A stretch of DNA of 64,000 nt, from positions 54,011,978 through 54,075,977 of the forward strand of contig NC_073691.1 in NCBI RefSeq assembly GCF_029784155.1. The letters are read 5' to 3'. Positions 1 through 12,200 of this stretch are shown one piece after another (position 1 is the stretch's first letter; every line of letters begins with the position of its first letter). The position numbers and the translations under genes are program-made. The stretch comes from Uranotaenia lowii. Lineage: Eukaryota; Arthropoda; Insecta; Diptera; Culicidae. The notes under the pieces were generated by a model. It was not told the DNA's origin, did no database searches, and saw only the letters and a list, made by a program, of their open reading frames with translations.

Positions 1-288
1 ACGGGGCCTGTAGCACTTTTACGAATTTGATTGCTTCTCGCTGCAAAAATTGGATAAAGTTGAGAAAGATTTTTCACTATCGATAGAAGTTGATTTGGTA
101 AACTTCAGGTTATTTATGAAATCTAGTAAATTTTCAGGTAGTTGTACCGCTGCATTTTTGTTTTACATACTGCTTGTGAAATGAAAGCTATAAATGATGA
201 ATATTGCTAAATAGAACATTCCATTTTTTCTTGTGGTTTTCCTTTATTGAAATTGCTTGGTTTTTCATTTTAACGTAAGGTTTTCTTA
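1..288. other. AT-rich non-coding DNA
   Basis: I see no ORF with recognisable protein features and no repeat structure here. The last three bases (TTA, 286-288) are the target duplication of the MITE that follows. Confidence 0.6.
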
Positions 289-567
289 GAGCAAGTTCAC
301 TGGGGTTGGGAAAAAGTGGTAGAAAATTTGACATTTCGAAAATTTTACCATGCGAAGATGTTTTCAAGATCTTTGGGCGCTGAAATTTTTAAAACACTTG
401 TTTTAATTTCAGTCGTATGTGATAGAAATATTGCTAACTACAACACATGTTGTTAAAACCCTTGAAGGCCATAGATCCTGAAAATGTTTTTGCATGGCAA
501 AATTTTCAAAATGTGCAAAAAGTGACGAAATTTCTACCACCTTTTCCCATCACCAGTGAACTTGCTC
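289..567. mobile_element. PIF/Harbinger-like MITE, copy A
   Basis: The segment begins GAGCAAGTTCACT and ends with the reverse complement AGTGAACTTGCTC. It is flanked on both sides by TTA (286-288 and 568-570). A related copy lies at 29319-29616 with the same termini, flanked by TAA. Terminal inverted repeats with a 3-bp TWA duplication are the signature of PIF/Harbinger elements. At 279 bp with no coding capacity, this is a miniature non-autonomous copy. The internal sequence is also partly palindromic: the subterminal motif for 'gtggtagaaa' recurs inverted near the right end. The superfamily rests on TSD length and composition only; a transposase source cannot be seen here. Confidence 0.75.
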
Positions 568-570
568 TTA

Positions 571-2515
571 AATCTCTTTTTTTTATTCAATTTTGTTTTG
601 TTGATGTCCATGTTTTTACAATCTTTTGACCAGATTAAACCATATAAAAAAATTAAAACTAAAATTTTCCTTACTGATTATGACCTATTTCTCCAATTCA
701 GGTATGCCGCGATTTTTCTACCGTTTCCTGGGATTCGAGAATTCCCAAAAATCATGATCGGATTTTCCGACTTTTTAAATAAAAAAAACATATTTTAAAA
801 TATTCATTTTCGATTTGAAGTTTTTAGTTTTTTTGATCAAACGGTTTATAAACAACGCAATTATTTGAAAAAATAGGAAACTATTTATGGTCTTGGACAA
901 AAGGATCCAAATAGACTGCCTGAGAAGAGCATGGCAAATTTTTGACAGCATTTTTTTTTATTAATTTTTGAAATAATAATTTTTTTTCGAATTATTTTGG
1001 TAATTGAAAAAATTAACAATCCAGATCACAAAAAACAAAGTCCTCTATGAAGCTACGTAGGAAATTCATAGAGAAAAAATTCGGCATAAACAGCATTGGA
1101 GTATTCGGAACATTCAGCATCCTCAGGAGCACGTGAATGACCAGGCTTAGGAAGACAAACCTACGCAACAAACGGAAAAGTACCGTTGATTTTTCTCTGT
1201 TTTTCAATCAAATGAATTCAATAGTGCTGAGAAAAAAACCTTTCGAATAATCGATTAATGAATTATCAAACATAGTTTCAAGTTGTTCATTCTCTACGAA
1301 CACACTCTATAATTTCTGTGAAATTTTTGGGAGTTTAAAAATAACAACCTAGATTTCGTCGTCAGAGAACGTTCTAGCTCTGTTGTTGAAATTAAACGAG
1401 TTTTATTGAAATCAGTCAATTTGATTGTCGTTTGACTGTTTATGGAGTTAAATTTATAGATATGATTAGTTTCATTCGGAGCTGCAAATGATCAGTGTCA
1501 GACAGCCAATATCAGTCGACTTTGCTACTGCTTTGCATGTCTATGTCATGTGATACAGATGTGATACTGATACTGACAGTGGTCCAGGACGGAACTTATC
1601 GGAACGAACGGAATCTTGAATCAAATATTAGGGCGTGTCATTTTTGCATGATTTTCATAAAGATAAAAACTTATTCCAGTGAATAAATAGAACCAAACTA
1701 TCTTCTACAAAGTTGTAACCAACAATTTTTGAGGAAACTTTTCTGAAAACACCACATACAGATAACGGTTTTGTATTTTTTTTAGCAATAACTTGTACTT
1801 TTTAAACTGTCATATCTCGGATTGGTGCAAACCGAAAAATTATTTTATGATGGTATTCGTTTGTTCAAATATCAAATATTTGATTGTAAAATTATAGGAG
1901 ATAGAAGGAAAAACATTCCAAAATTTATACAAATGTTTCGATGACATATTTCTTGTATGAGTTCATTCACGAAAGTTAGAGCCAAAATTCTGTTGTTTTC
2001 GACACACCCAATCATTTCAACTTTCATAAAACCATAACTCACTTACAAATCGCCATATGTATGTGATGTCTTCGACAATGTTGCCTCGCAAACTGTTGGC
2101 TCCAACTTTGTTGAAGGCAATTTGGCGTAATCTGTTCACTGGAAAAAAAAATAAAGGTTTACCCTTCGTTAATCAGTTTCAAATTTGAATAAAATTAGTA
2201 AAATAGTTCGGTTTCATCTTTCAACCTCGAATGATGATAAGGTCTTTATTTCATATTTCTTTTAAACTAATCTAGGTTTCTTATCTCAAATTTATTTGGT
2301 TTTTTTTTTCGAGATTACACTTGAACTTGACGTTTTATGAATTTCTTAGTAATTTGGCCTTAAAATTTAAATTTGATGATTTTTTTAATTTTTAAGTCAG
2401 TTTTTGACAAAACTTTTTTTTTCGAGATATGTTTTAACGACAGTTTTTGATGTTTTATACATTTCTCTAGTCATTTGGCACTAAATTTAAAATTTATATT
2501 TTTTTTTCAAATTTG
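571..2515. other. AT-rich non-coding DNA
   Basis: No supported gene. The short ORFs in this stretch have no domain-like composition. The part around 1690-2140 (a phrase on the theme 'tctacaaagttgta' and then 'tcgacaatgttgcc') has the look of an old dispersed insect repeat, but only one copy is visible, so I do not assign a family. Confidence 0.45.
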
Positions 2516-2640
2516 CAAAAATTAATGTATAGAAAAAGGAAAAAAATCGTATTTTATTTTATTTTATTTTTCTTGATGAGAATACTCATCATTTCAAACT
2601 ATCAAAAATGGATATTAAGGAAAAAAAATTATGAAATGAA
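2516..2640 (+). repeat. Dispersed repeat copy 1 (pairs with 34390-34505)
   Basis: This stretch shares a diverged but collinear sequence with 34390-34505. In both, 'aatgtat.gaaaaa' is followed by 'tcgtattttatttt', a T-run, 'ttcttgatg', a 'catcatttc.aact' block and 'aaggaaaaa...atgaaa.gaag'. Both copies are also followed by text containing 'cgggcaatctg' (about 2911-2923 and 34637-34650), so the shared unit may run further. Two diverged copies in one window indicate a middle-repetitive element, probably an old MITE or a LINE 3' end. The superfamily is unknown. Confidence 0.5.
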
Positions 2641-2922
2641 GCAACCCTTACGCATACTTAACCTTTTATAAAAAAAATATCTACTTGTTTTCCATCGTGA
2701 TATATGAGACTACAAAATTTAAAAAAAAAACCTTCTTTAACTTTGTTTCAATTTCAATATCGATATCAATTTAAAGTATTTTATTTTATTTTTTTTGACT
2801 TTGCAATTACAGGAAACAAATACGATCAAAATTCAAGCCTTTTCAACAAAATCTGGGCAAAAAGACCTTTCTCAAAATTTTTATCAAATATCCGGGCAAG
2901 TCTGCATAGAACCGGGCAATCT

Positions 2923-3240
2923 GATTTAGCTTTCCGGTGGAAAACGATGAAATTGGCTTAGAAAGTGCAGATTTTTAAGGCTGTTGCAGCTGATTGTTTG
3001 TTTTGATTTGGCCTTCCAGTGGAAAAAAACGGAATTGGCTTAGGGTGTGCAGATTTTCAAGGCTTCTTTGGCTGATTGTTTGCTTTGATTTTGCCTTTCG
3101 GTGGAAAAAAGACGGAAATGGCTCAGGAAGTGCAGAATTTTAAGGCTGCTGCTGTTGACTGTTTGTTTTAATTTGACCTTCCGATGAAAAAAGACGGGAT
3201 TGGCTTAGGAAGCGCAGATTTCTAATGTTTAATCCTAGTT
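2923..3240 (+). repeat. 82-bp tandem repeat, about 4 copies
   Basis: Successive copies start near 2923, 3005, 3087 and 3170. Each opens with a 'gatttggccttccggtggaaaaa' type phrase, continues 'ggcttaggaagtgcag' and 'aaggctgctg', and closes with 'gattgtttgttttgattt'. Copies are clearly diverged from each other. The period of 82-83 bp is not a multiple of three, and no ORF runs through it. Confidence 0.8.
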
Positions 3241-3445
3241 TGGAAGGCTGTTTCTCAGAATACTATCGAATTATTCCGGCTCTCGTAAACAGGAACAGAG
3301 TGACAAGAAAATCACAGTTTGAAAAAGCTGTTTCTGAGAATATTTTCGGATTGATCTAGCTCTTGCAAACAAAAACCGAGCGACAGAAAAAGCACAGTTT
3401 AAGAAGGTTTTTGTGAAGAACATTTTCGGATTGAATAAAGAATAT
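3241..3445 (+). repeat. 80-bp tandem repeat, about 2.5 copies
   Basis: Adjacent to the 82-bp array is a second, different tandem repeat with units starting near 3244, 3324 and 3404. Each has 'aaggctgtttctgagaa', then 'attttcggattga', 'ctcttgcaaac', 'accgagcgaca' and 'aaagcacagttt'. Both arrays share the words 'aaggctg', so they may derive from a common ancestor. Confidence 0.75.
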
Positions 3446-6400
3446 GCAGAAAATGAATAAAGTTTAAAGATTTGTAAAGCTTTTGCTAAGAATGGAATGC
3501 AAGATTTTAATCAGGTATATTTGTTACATTAAATCGTGTATTTTAGAAAAATAAAAAAGAAGAAATAGAAGATTCTATTGAGAAAAGAGGAGAGAAGGAT
3601 TGAAAAGATGAGATGCCGAAAATAAATTAATTAAATTTTCTTAAATATAATTTTTCATTTATCTGATCAATTTACGTTAAGATTTGAAACCATCGATTCA
3701 CTTGTATTTTTTGAGGTTTTTTTTCAGTTGAAGATAGAAACGTGTAAAAACCTCAAATCAGGAGGGAATTTCATGAAAGTTTGAACATTGAAAAAGTAAA
3801 TATTTTGCTGATCAACTTTTCAATCAAAATAGGGATGGAGATAGTTGAAAGTATGATAAAAGCACATAAAAGCGCATGTGAATTTTAAAACTAAATATGC
3901 GTTTCTTGGGTTTCTTTTTCAACTTTTCGTATTTTTCTCAAAAAAAAAGTTGTACGAATAACCCGAATGAAAGGACACATAGCTCTTTCGTTTCAGCAAT
4001 TATTTACGAACAAACTACATCCTCAAGATTTTGCGGATTTGAGTTTCAGCATTGATTATAGTACATAATTCTTTTTTGATTGCTCGAAGTGGCTTGCACT
4101 GAATTCGTTATAATGTTCCATAAAATACAAAAAATCCAAGAGACTTTGTCAATCATTAAAAAAAAAGAAAAATAAAATAAATTGTTTGTCACTTCAATGA
4201 ACTTTTTATTGGTTTTTAACCGGCTTCAACATTTGAATTTAGATAACCATCAGATGTTTACATATTTCTTGATTAGCGAGTCCATTTTGCAAACTCCAAA
4301 CTTGCCGGATTCTCAGTTGATAGAATTTGGTGCTAGATAGCGACGCTCACCATTTCCTAATGACTAGCTTCAAGAATTTTACTCTACGATTATCATTTCA
4401 TCTCCTTCAGTAAAACCACAACATTAGGGGAGTGCAATGCTGCCGTTTTGATGTTTTCAGCTTGCTCTTGAAACAACAAAATTTTCTTAATTTGAAGAAT
4501 ATTTTTAAAGGCAATAGGTAATTTATCAATTTTGGACTAAGGCATTGATAAATAAAAGTGTTCTGTGCGCATATTTTTGTAAAATTTTTTTTTCCAAAAT
4601 CTGTTGTTTCGAATAAAATATTACCCACGTGAGCTTTCATTACGTCTTATGAAACGTCTTGAGCATTCACAGAAAACTGTTGCAAAAGTCATCAAAACAA
4701 CTTTAAAACTTGTATCTTACATATAGAATATATGTTGTTCACACTACTAATATTCTGAATGTATTTTTGTAATTTTTTTCTTTATTATAAACTTATATTT
4801 TGTAAATTTTGTTTCATACGACGTTATGGAACTTTACGCGAGATTGCTTTTTAAAGATTGCAATTTTGTAAAGCACTAAAATATCCCCAGCTATTACGAA
4901 CAATTACCTCTTGATAAACCTGAAAATCGAGCAGCAAAATAAAAGATATAAGAAAAAAAACATTATTAAAAACTATGTTGTACTTATCGTTCAATCCTGA
5001 TAACGCAAAGTCACAAAAACATTTTCAAAATTATATCCCCATTTTGTTTTTGTATATGTATATAGAAAGTTAAAACAAACTTCCGTCAAAGTGCTTCAAA
5101 ATAGGTTTCAAAGTTGTTTTTCAGCTTAAAACCTTAACGCACAAAAGTTTGTGTGCTTTAACAGTGTTTCCATAGTTTTTTATGATTTTTTTTCCTGAAT
5201 TTCATTTTTTCGATACAAACTTCCATACAAATTTTAAGTTCTTAGAGGGACGCTCTAGGGTTATCCGAATGAACTGAAATTTTGCGAATACTGTTTTATT
5301 ATTGATAGGATCAAGATTCGGGATGGGAGCTAGGATTTAAAGAAATTGGGAAATGAGGGCCACCCTAAGCGATATTTTCGAGTGAAAATTATTAAATTTA
5401 AATAGTTGTGAAATACAACTTCAAAGCTAAGGTGGAATTACACAACCCTTTCAACATTTTTCTTAATATGTTATTATTAAAAAACAAGTTTTTGCTTTAA
5501 TTTACCAACTGGGTCAAAATGGGCACCTTTATGGGGGGACTACCGAGCAACTTTGTTCAGACATTGTTTCAAAGTTTATCTCAGCGGATGCTTAGGCATT
5601 TTGTTTGTCTGCCTCTTTAGAATTTGTATTTAATAAAGAAGCAAACATGCAAGAGAAACCTTGTTTTTAGAGTTGGTCCTCAAAAGCTCAAAGTTCCTTG
5701 CTAAAATCTGCTGGGTAATTGAGAAGAAGATAAGCGGAATTATCTAGACTAAAGATGAGCCAATGTTATTGCTTTGCTACTAGTAGAACTCAAGATTATG
5801 TTGAAGTCTTGAATAGAAGCAATACGGAATTTTCTTATATGTACCTATAAGTTTATATTGATGCATTTGAGAGAATTATTTATTTCAAGTTGCATTGCTT
5901 CAGCAGCCATTTGTGTCATTCTGAAGTAAGATTAACTATTCTCCTTCAAGATTCAAACCATGGGTCCAACTATGAAAACAAATTTCAACTCAATTACTCG
6001 CGGAAAGCGCCAGCATAACCAAAAATCATTTGCTACCCCGATGGTTTATTCTTGATTGTAGGAAAACTGCAGCCTAAAGTTTTCCCAACCGTGACAATTT
6101 ATTGTGTGTCGTTTAAAGTTCCAGGGTCCAAATTGGTAAGTGCCAAGGCAAGTTTGTTACTGCATTCCAAAGCCAAGCAAATGGCATCGGGTTTAGGGGC
6201 AGAAGTTTTGCCACCACATTGTTTCCGATGATTTATTTGCAATCAAGCTTTCGATGGAAAAGGGTGGGGGCTAGCTTAATGCTTCTTGCAGCATTTTAAA
6301 TTGTGAACATCAGAAATCGGAACTTAATCATAGAAAATTGGACTTGTGCAATTTAAGTTAAAAAATAAAAAAATGGCAGAAAGAGTTTTTTATGGATTGA

Positions 6401-7329
6401 TATTTTTGGAGGAATTCAGTTTGATTTTTCATATCAAAAGGTGTTGTAGCTGTTGAAATTCCGCCTTTTGGTTTCCCAATCACCGCCTCGAAATCTACAA
6501 AAGCCGTAGAGATTTTTCCCCCGAAGCAAAAGATTAATCTACGCGCTATCGCGCTCGCTGATGGAAATATATTTAAATTATTGAAATTCTAAATTATTCA
6601 TCACAATGGGGCTATCCGCTTTCGGAGAAAATCACGCATTCCATCAGCATTCGGCACATTAGCGAGCGAAATCGAGAAATGGAGAAAGTACATTTCTCGA
6701 GATGGTTCGGATATTTCTTCTATTCAATACACAAGATAAATTATGCATGCTAAAACGTCAAGTCAAGCCTATCCAAGACGCTTCCAGCTGCTTCCCCTCG
6801 AAAGCCTCAAACTTCCGGCTGAACCGCTTCGAGGGACCGAAATCTTCGGTATGCGGCCATCCGACCACACCAAACCAAGCAAGCCCCCGAAATCCGAGGC
6901 CTCTTTCATTCGATTATCTGCTAGCATCATGGCAGCCACCAAGTGGCACACGTTCGAAACTTTCCGGAGAACTGCATGAAGATGATGACGATGGTGGCCG
7001 GTCGTCCTACTACAGTCAGTCAGACAATTCAGCAAAATGTTGAACGGCTTTCGGCAATCCGGTGGTGGTGGCCACAAGTGGGAGAAGCCCCAAAATAAAG
7101 GAACAAACGACGATCCTAGCGAAACCCATCCGGCTCCCTTCAGCCCAGGAAAATGGTGGAAACTCGGAGAAAAATGTCTGCCAGAGTGCAAATTCCTGCC
7201 AGTCGACACCCGAACGAATACATCGAATTCCTTCTAGGAAAATGAACTGCTAGGCTACTGGCTCCTGGATGGGCACTGGGCGCTCCGGGTCTGGAAGAGA
7301 AGAAAAACGATTTTTTTTTTTCAAATTTA
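3446..7329. other. Unique AT-rich DNA with a GC-richer island near 6.7-7.3 kb
   Basis: No gene can be supported. Between about 6660 and 7300 the base composition becomes less AT-rich and overlapping ORFs of up to 146 residues appear on both strands. None has a recognisable domain or a single dominant frame. It could be a conserved non-coding or UTR segment of a host gene, but nothing decides this. The remainder is AT-rich with homopolymer runs. Confidence 0.4.
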
Positions 7330-8934
7330 AGAAATAGTCAAAAATCAAGAGTTTAGAGTCTAAAGTCGAGCGTCGAGAGTCGAGAGCAAAACGCCGAGAA
7401 TCGCGAGACAATACGCCGAGATTCGAAAGTCTCCAGAGAGTCTCCTAAAGAGTCTAAAGAAGAGAGTCGAGGGTAGAGAGTCGAGAGTAGTGAGCCGAGA
7501 GTGGAGAATCGAGAGTGCAAAGTCGATAGTCGAAAGTCGGGAGTTGAAAGTCGACAGTCCAGAGTTTAGAGACGAGAATTGAGAGTTTAAAGTTAGGAGT
7601 CGAGAGTTGAGAGTCGAAAGTCATGAACCGAGAGTTTAGAGTCAAAATTCGAGAGATGAAATTTCAGAGTCGAAATTCGACAGTTGAGAGTGGAGTGTTA
7701 AGAGTGGAGAGTCGAGAGTTGAAAGTTGAAGTTTGAGTATCAAAAGTCGAGAGTAGAGAGTTGAAGATCGACTGTCGAATTCAAGATGTCAAGAAATGAA
7801 AGTCGAAAATCAAACATTGAACATCGTGAATTGAAATTTAAGAATCGAGAGTCGAAAGTCGAGTAGAAGTCAAGTCGAGAAGTTGAAAGTTGAAAGTTGT
7901 GTGTCCAGAGTCGAGTGTCGAGAATCGAAAGAAGAGCGTCGAGATTGGAGAGCCCAGGTTGGAGAATTGTGAGTCAAAAGTCAGATTTCGAAAGTCAAGA
8001 GTTGAGAGTCGAAAGCAAAAACCGGGAATCACGAGACAACCTTTGGGAGTCGAGAATCGAGAAACGAAAATCAAGAGTCGGGAATCTAAAGCCGAGAGTT
8101 TAGAATCGCATGGCAAAAGCTGAGAGTCAACAGTTGAGAGTCAAAAGTCAAAACTCAAGAGTCGACAGTAGAGAGTTGAAAGTCGAAAGTCGAGAGTCGA
8201 GAGTCAAGAGTCAAAAGTCAAGAGTCAAGAGTCGAGAGTCGAGAGTCGAGAGTCAAAAGTCGAGATTCGAGAGTCGAGAGTCGAGAGTCAAGATTCATCA
8301 GTCGATAGTCAAGAGTCGAGAGTAGAAAGTCGAGAGTCGAGAGTAGACAGTCAAGAGATGACAGTCGAGAGTTGACAGTTGAGAATCGACAGTCGAGAGT
8401 CAACAGTCGAGAGTCGACAGTCGAGAGTCGACAGTAGAGAGTCGACAGTCGAGAGTCGACAGTCGAGAGTCGACAGTCGAGAGTCGACAGTCGAGAGTCG
8501 AGAGTCGAGAGTCGACAGTCAAGAGTCGACAGTCGAGAGTCGACAGTTGAGAGTCGACAGTCGAGAGTCGACAGTCGAGAGTCGACAGTCAAGAGTAGAC
8601 AGTCGAGAGTTGACAGTCGACAGTCAAGAGTAGACAGTCGAGAGTCGACAGTCGAGAGACGATTGTCGAGAGTCAACAGTCGAGAGTCGACAGTCGAGAG
8701 TCGACAGTCGAGAGTCGATAGTCGAGAGTCGACAGTCGAGAGTCGACAGTCGAGAGTCGACAGTCGAGAGTCGACAGTCGAGAGTTGACAGTCGAGAGTC
8801 GATAGTCGAGAGTCGACAATCGAGAGTCGACCGTCGACAGTCGAGAGTCGACAGACAAGAGTCAGCAATCGTGAGTCGACACTCGAGAGTCGACAGTTGA
8901 GAGTAGACAGTTAAGAGTCGACAATCGAGAGTTG
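7330..8934. repeat. Heptamer satellite (GAGTCGA family), left arm
   Basis: The sequence is built from 7-bp words of the type GAGTCGA, with a 14-bp alternating form GAGTCGACAGTCGA dominating from about 8370 to 8930. From about 7340 to 8100 the words are strongly diverged; towards the right they become nearly uniform. Seven is coprime to three and the unit contains no stop in any frame, so both strands stay open for hundreds of codons. This produces false proteins rich in Ser-Arg-Glu-Val on one strand and Leu-Ser-Thr-Asp on the other. It is the same array as 12355-14560, interrupted by an RTE insertion. Confidence 0.95.
8923..8934 (+). repeat. Target site duplication of the RTE element, left copy
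   Basis: AATCGAGAGTTG at 8923-8934 recurs at 12353-12364 just after the element's tail. Because the host sequence is satellite, part of the match would be expected by chance. The less common 'gagagttg' variant on both sides makes a real duplication likely. Confidence 0.6.
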
Positions 8935-9294
8935 TCGGCTGGTAAATGGTGGATAATGTGCAACACGAGACCCCATAGTGGTCATATCACCTCTTATTCA
9001 CAACTCCTATCTCTACCTCCCCGCGGTGCCGGCTGGGGTGCGAGTAACCTAAGCGGAGATCGGGTACCCAACCCCGGTGGATGCTTTGGTCGCATGCAGA
9101 CTGAGAAGGTGGCCGCACGCGTCTGTTCCCCAGGTCAGGGGCGGCGTGCAACAACAACCGAGCGTCTGTTCTCCAGGTCAGGGGCGGCTCAAGCAGCGTC
9201 TGTCTCGCAGCGAGCGGCTGAATCTATGAAATGCGGCTCCCGCCAGCTAAGGCCAAGATGGCAGCCCCATCGCGGGATAGGGACTTTAGGCTAA
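8932..9294 (+). CDS. Possible short ORF1 of the RTE element
   Basis: A 120-codon frame begins at the extreme 5' end of the element and overlaps the start of the main ORF by about 60 bases. It is rich in Gly, Ser, Arg and Gln and has no recognisable motif. Some RTE elements carry a short overlapping ORF1, which is why it is listed. The ATG lies at the satellite junction and the frame covers the internal direct repeat, so it may equally be plain 5' UTR. Confidence 0.25.
   Translation: MSAGKWWIMCNTRPHSGHITSYSQLLSLPPRGAGWGASNLSGDRVPNPGGCFGRMQTEKVAARVCSPGQGRRATTTERLFSRSGAAQAASVSQRAAESMKCGSRQLRPRWQPHRGIGTLG
9119..9188 (+). repeat. Direct repeat in the RTE 5' region
   Basis: The phrase GCGTCTGTTC followed by CCAGGTCAGGGGCGGC occurs twice, starting near 9119 and 9162, one base different (CCC versus CTC). 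A third partial 'gcgtctgt' follows near 9197. Such short 5' repeats may belong to the promoter region of the element. Confidence 0.6.
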
Positions 9295-12200
9295 CAACCT
9301 ACTGTTCCCGACTTGAAATTGTTACGGAATCCGAAAGAAATGACCGACCTGGAACTTTGGCAACGACTTTTAGCATGAAAACACGGACACGAATTGGAAC
9401 TTGGAACGTTTTAACCCTTGCCCAACAAGGCAAACTGGAACAACTTGCTAGAGAGGCTAGCCGCCTCAAGCTTGAAATTCTGGGACTGAGCGAAGTCCGT
9501 TGGCCTAATACTGGAGAACACAAGACACAATCCGGGCAAGTCCTGCTTTACTCTGGCATACGAGGAGAACACGCTACTCGGGAACGAGGAGTTGGTTTCC
9601 TGTTAAGCCCGCAGGCCTACGCGGCCCTCATTAGATGGGAACCAATAAACGAAAGAATAATCGTAGCCAGATTCAGAACACGGGTTAGAAACCTTACAAT
9701 GGTCCAGTGTTATGCGCCAACTGACGTTGCCGACTTGCAGGAGAAAGAGCAGTTTTACAGTCAACTGAACAGCGTGGTAGAGAAAATTCCGAAGGGTGAC
9801 ATTCAAATCCATTTGGGCGACTTCAACGCAAAGATTGGCTCCGACAATCAGGACCTTGAGCGCATCATGGGGCGCCATGGTCTAGGACAGATGAGCGAAA
9901 ACGGAGAGCTGTTTGTAGAATTTTGTGGCAACAACAACATGGTGATCGGTGGATCGCTCTTCCCCCATCGACCAGCACATAAGGTCACTTGGGTATCCCG
10001 AGATGGCCGAACAGAAAATCAAATTGACCACATCTGCATCAGCCGAAAATGGAGAAGGAGCCTTCTTGATGTCCGCAACAAACGAAGCGCAGACATTGCA
10101 TCTGACCATCACCTCGTCCTTGGCGAAATACGACTGAGAGTTGCGCGTGTCCAACGGCGCGAGGAGAAAGTCGGGTGTCGATACGACGTCCGCCGGTTGG
10201 AGAATCCTGAGGTGAAAAGGGCATACGTTGAACAGCTAGAATCCCGAGCCTCGGAATTGCCAACAGACGGAACAGTCGAAGAACAGTGGTGTGGAATCAA
10301 GAATGCTTTTATCACGACGAGCCATGGTACTCTTGGTAAAGTGTGTGGAAGAAGAAGTGAATGGATGTCGGATGAAACTTGGAGGATGGTCGATGATCGG
10401 AGAAAGGCGAAAGTCGGAATTGAGCAGGCATGTACCGGGTCAGCCAAAGCAGCCGCCCGCTTACGATATGCGGAGCTGGAAAAGGCAGTTAAACGAGCTT
10501 GTAGACGAGACAAGAGAGCCTGGACAAACTCCCTAGCCGAAGAGGGAGAAAGAGCCGCCGCCAATGGAGATATCCGATTACTTTATGACATTTCTCGCCG
10601 CCTCAGTGGTGCAAGGACAGATGCAAGAATGCCGCTGAAAGACCGAGCAGGTCAGTTATTGACCGATCGAACAGATCAGCTCAAACGATGGACTGAGCAC
10701 TTCGAACAACTCTTCCGAGTCACGAATAGCGATGGCCAACAGAATCCGCAGCTCGAAGCGCCAACAGTAAGTCGCATAAATGGCGTCAACTCGGAAGCGC
10801 CTTCGCTGGCTGAAATAGAAGCGGTAATCAAGAACATGAAATCCAACAAAGCACCTGGGATCGATTGCATCCCTGCTGAAATGCTGAAAGCCGACCCTGC
10901 CCTGTCAGCACAAATGTTGCACCGTCTCTTCGCCGACATCTGGGATACTGCAACATTCCCGGCCGACTGGATGCAGGGTATCCTCGTAAAGGTCCCGAAG
11001 AAAGGAGACCTGACAGAGTGCGGTAACTGGCGAGGCATAACGTTGATCTGTACAACCCTCAAAGTACTCTGCAAAGTGATCCTGAACAGGATCCAGGAGA
11101 AAATTGACGCTACACTCCGACGGCAACAAGCTGGATTCCGATCCGGAAGATCATGTGTGGACCACATCACAACGCTACGAATCATACTGGAACAAATCAA
11201 CGAATTCCAGGACTCTCTTCTGCTGGTGTTCGTTGATTTCGAAAAAGCATTCGACCGACTTAACCATGAAAACATCTGGGCGGCTCTAAGGCGACGAGGG
11301 GTCCCAGAGAAACTAGTCCATCTCATCGAAGCACAATACGAGGCATTTTCATGCAAGGTCTTGCACGATGGTGTCTTGTCCGAACCAATCCCGGTAACTG
11401 CTGGAGTGAGACAAGGATGTATTTTATCACCGCTACTTTTTCTCATCGTAATGGATGAGATTCTGACTGGATCGATCGACTGTGCACCGAACCGAGGATT
11501 GCCGTGGAATCCTACAACAATGGAGCAACTGAACGACCTTGACCTGGCTGACGATATTGTTTTGCTCGCCCAAACACAACCGGATATGCAGAGCAAACTC
11601 GACGACCTCACCGAAAGTTCCAAGGCAGCAGGTCTCAAAGTCAATGTCGGAAAGACCAAGTCTATGGAGATCAACACAGCAAATCCCTCCAGTTTCATGG
11701 TAGCTGGGCAACAAGTGGAGAAAGTGGAGTGCTTCCAGTATCTTGGTAGCCAGATAACGCCTGATGGTGGTACCAGGAAAGACATCGAAACCCGGATCAG
11801 AAAGGCCCGATTTGCGTTTGCGAGTCTCCGAAACATCTGGCGGTCACGCCAGATCTCTCTACGAACAAAAATCCGAATCTTCAACTCAAACGTCAAATCC
11901 GTATTGCTGTACGGGTGCGAAACTTGGTGCACATATGCGGTGACGACGCGAAAACTGCAAGTATTTGTAAACCGCTGCCTGCGGAATATCATCCGCGCTT
12001 GGTGGCCTGGCAACTGGATCTCGAATGAGGAACTACATCGCCGGTGTCATCAAAGGGCGCTAGAAATCGAGATTCGGGAACGTAAGTGGAGATGGATTGG
12101 GCACACACTGCGAAGAGATGAAAACGAGATTTGCAGAGAAGCGCTAGATTGGAATCCAGAAGGTCATCGAAGAAGAGGCAGACCCAGAAACTCGTGGCGG

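Noticed and set aside
6702..7253. Overlapping ORFs on both strands in a GC-richer island
   Set aside because: Several frames are equally open, there are no splice-framed exons I can defend, and no domain is recognised.
8218..8868. 216-residue minus-strand ORF and many similar frames across 7838-8868 and 12306-14305
   Set aside because: They are translations of the stop-free heptamer satellite; all frames on both strands are open because the unit has no stop and 7 is coprime to 3.
10676..12013. 445-residue minus-strand ORF
   Set aside because: It is antisense to the RTE reverse transcriptase, which has clear catalytic motifs on the plus strand; the antisense protein has none.
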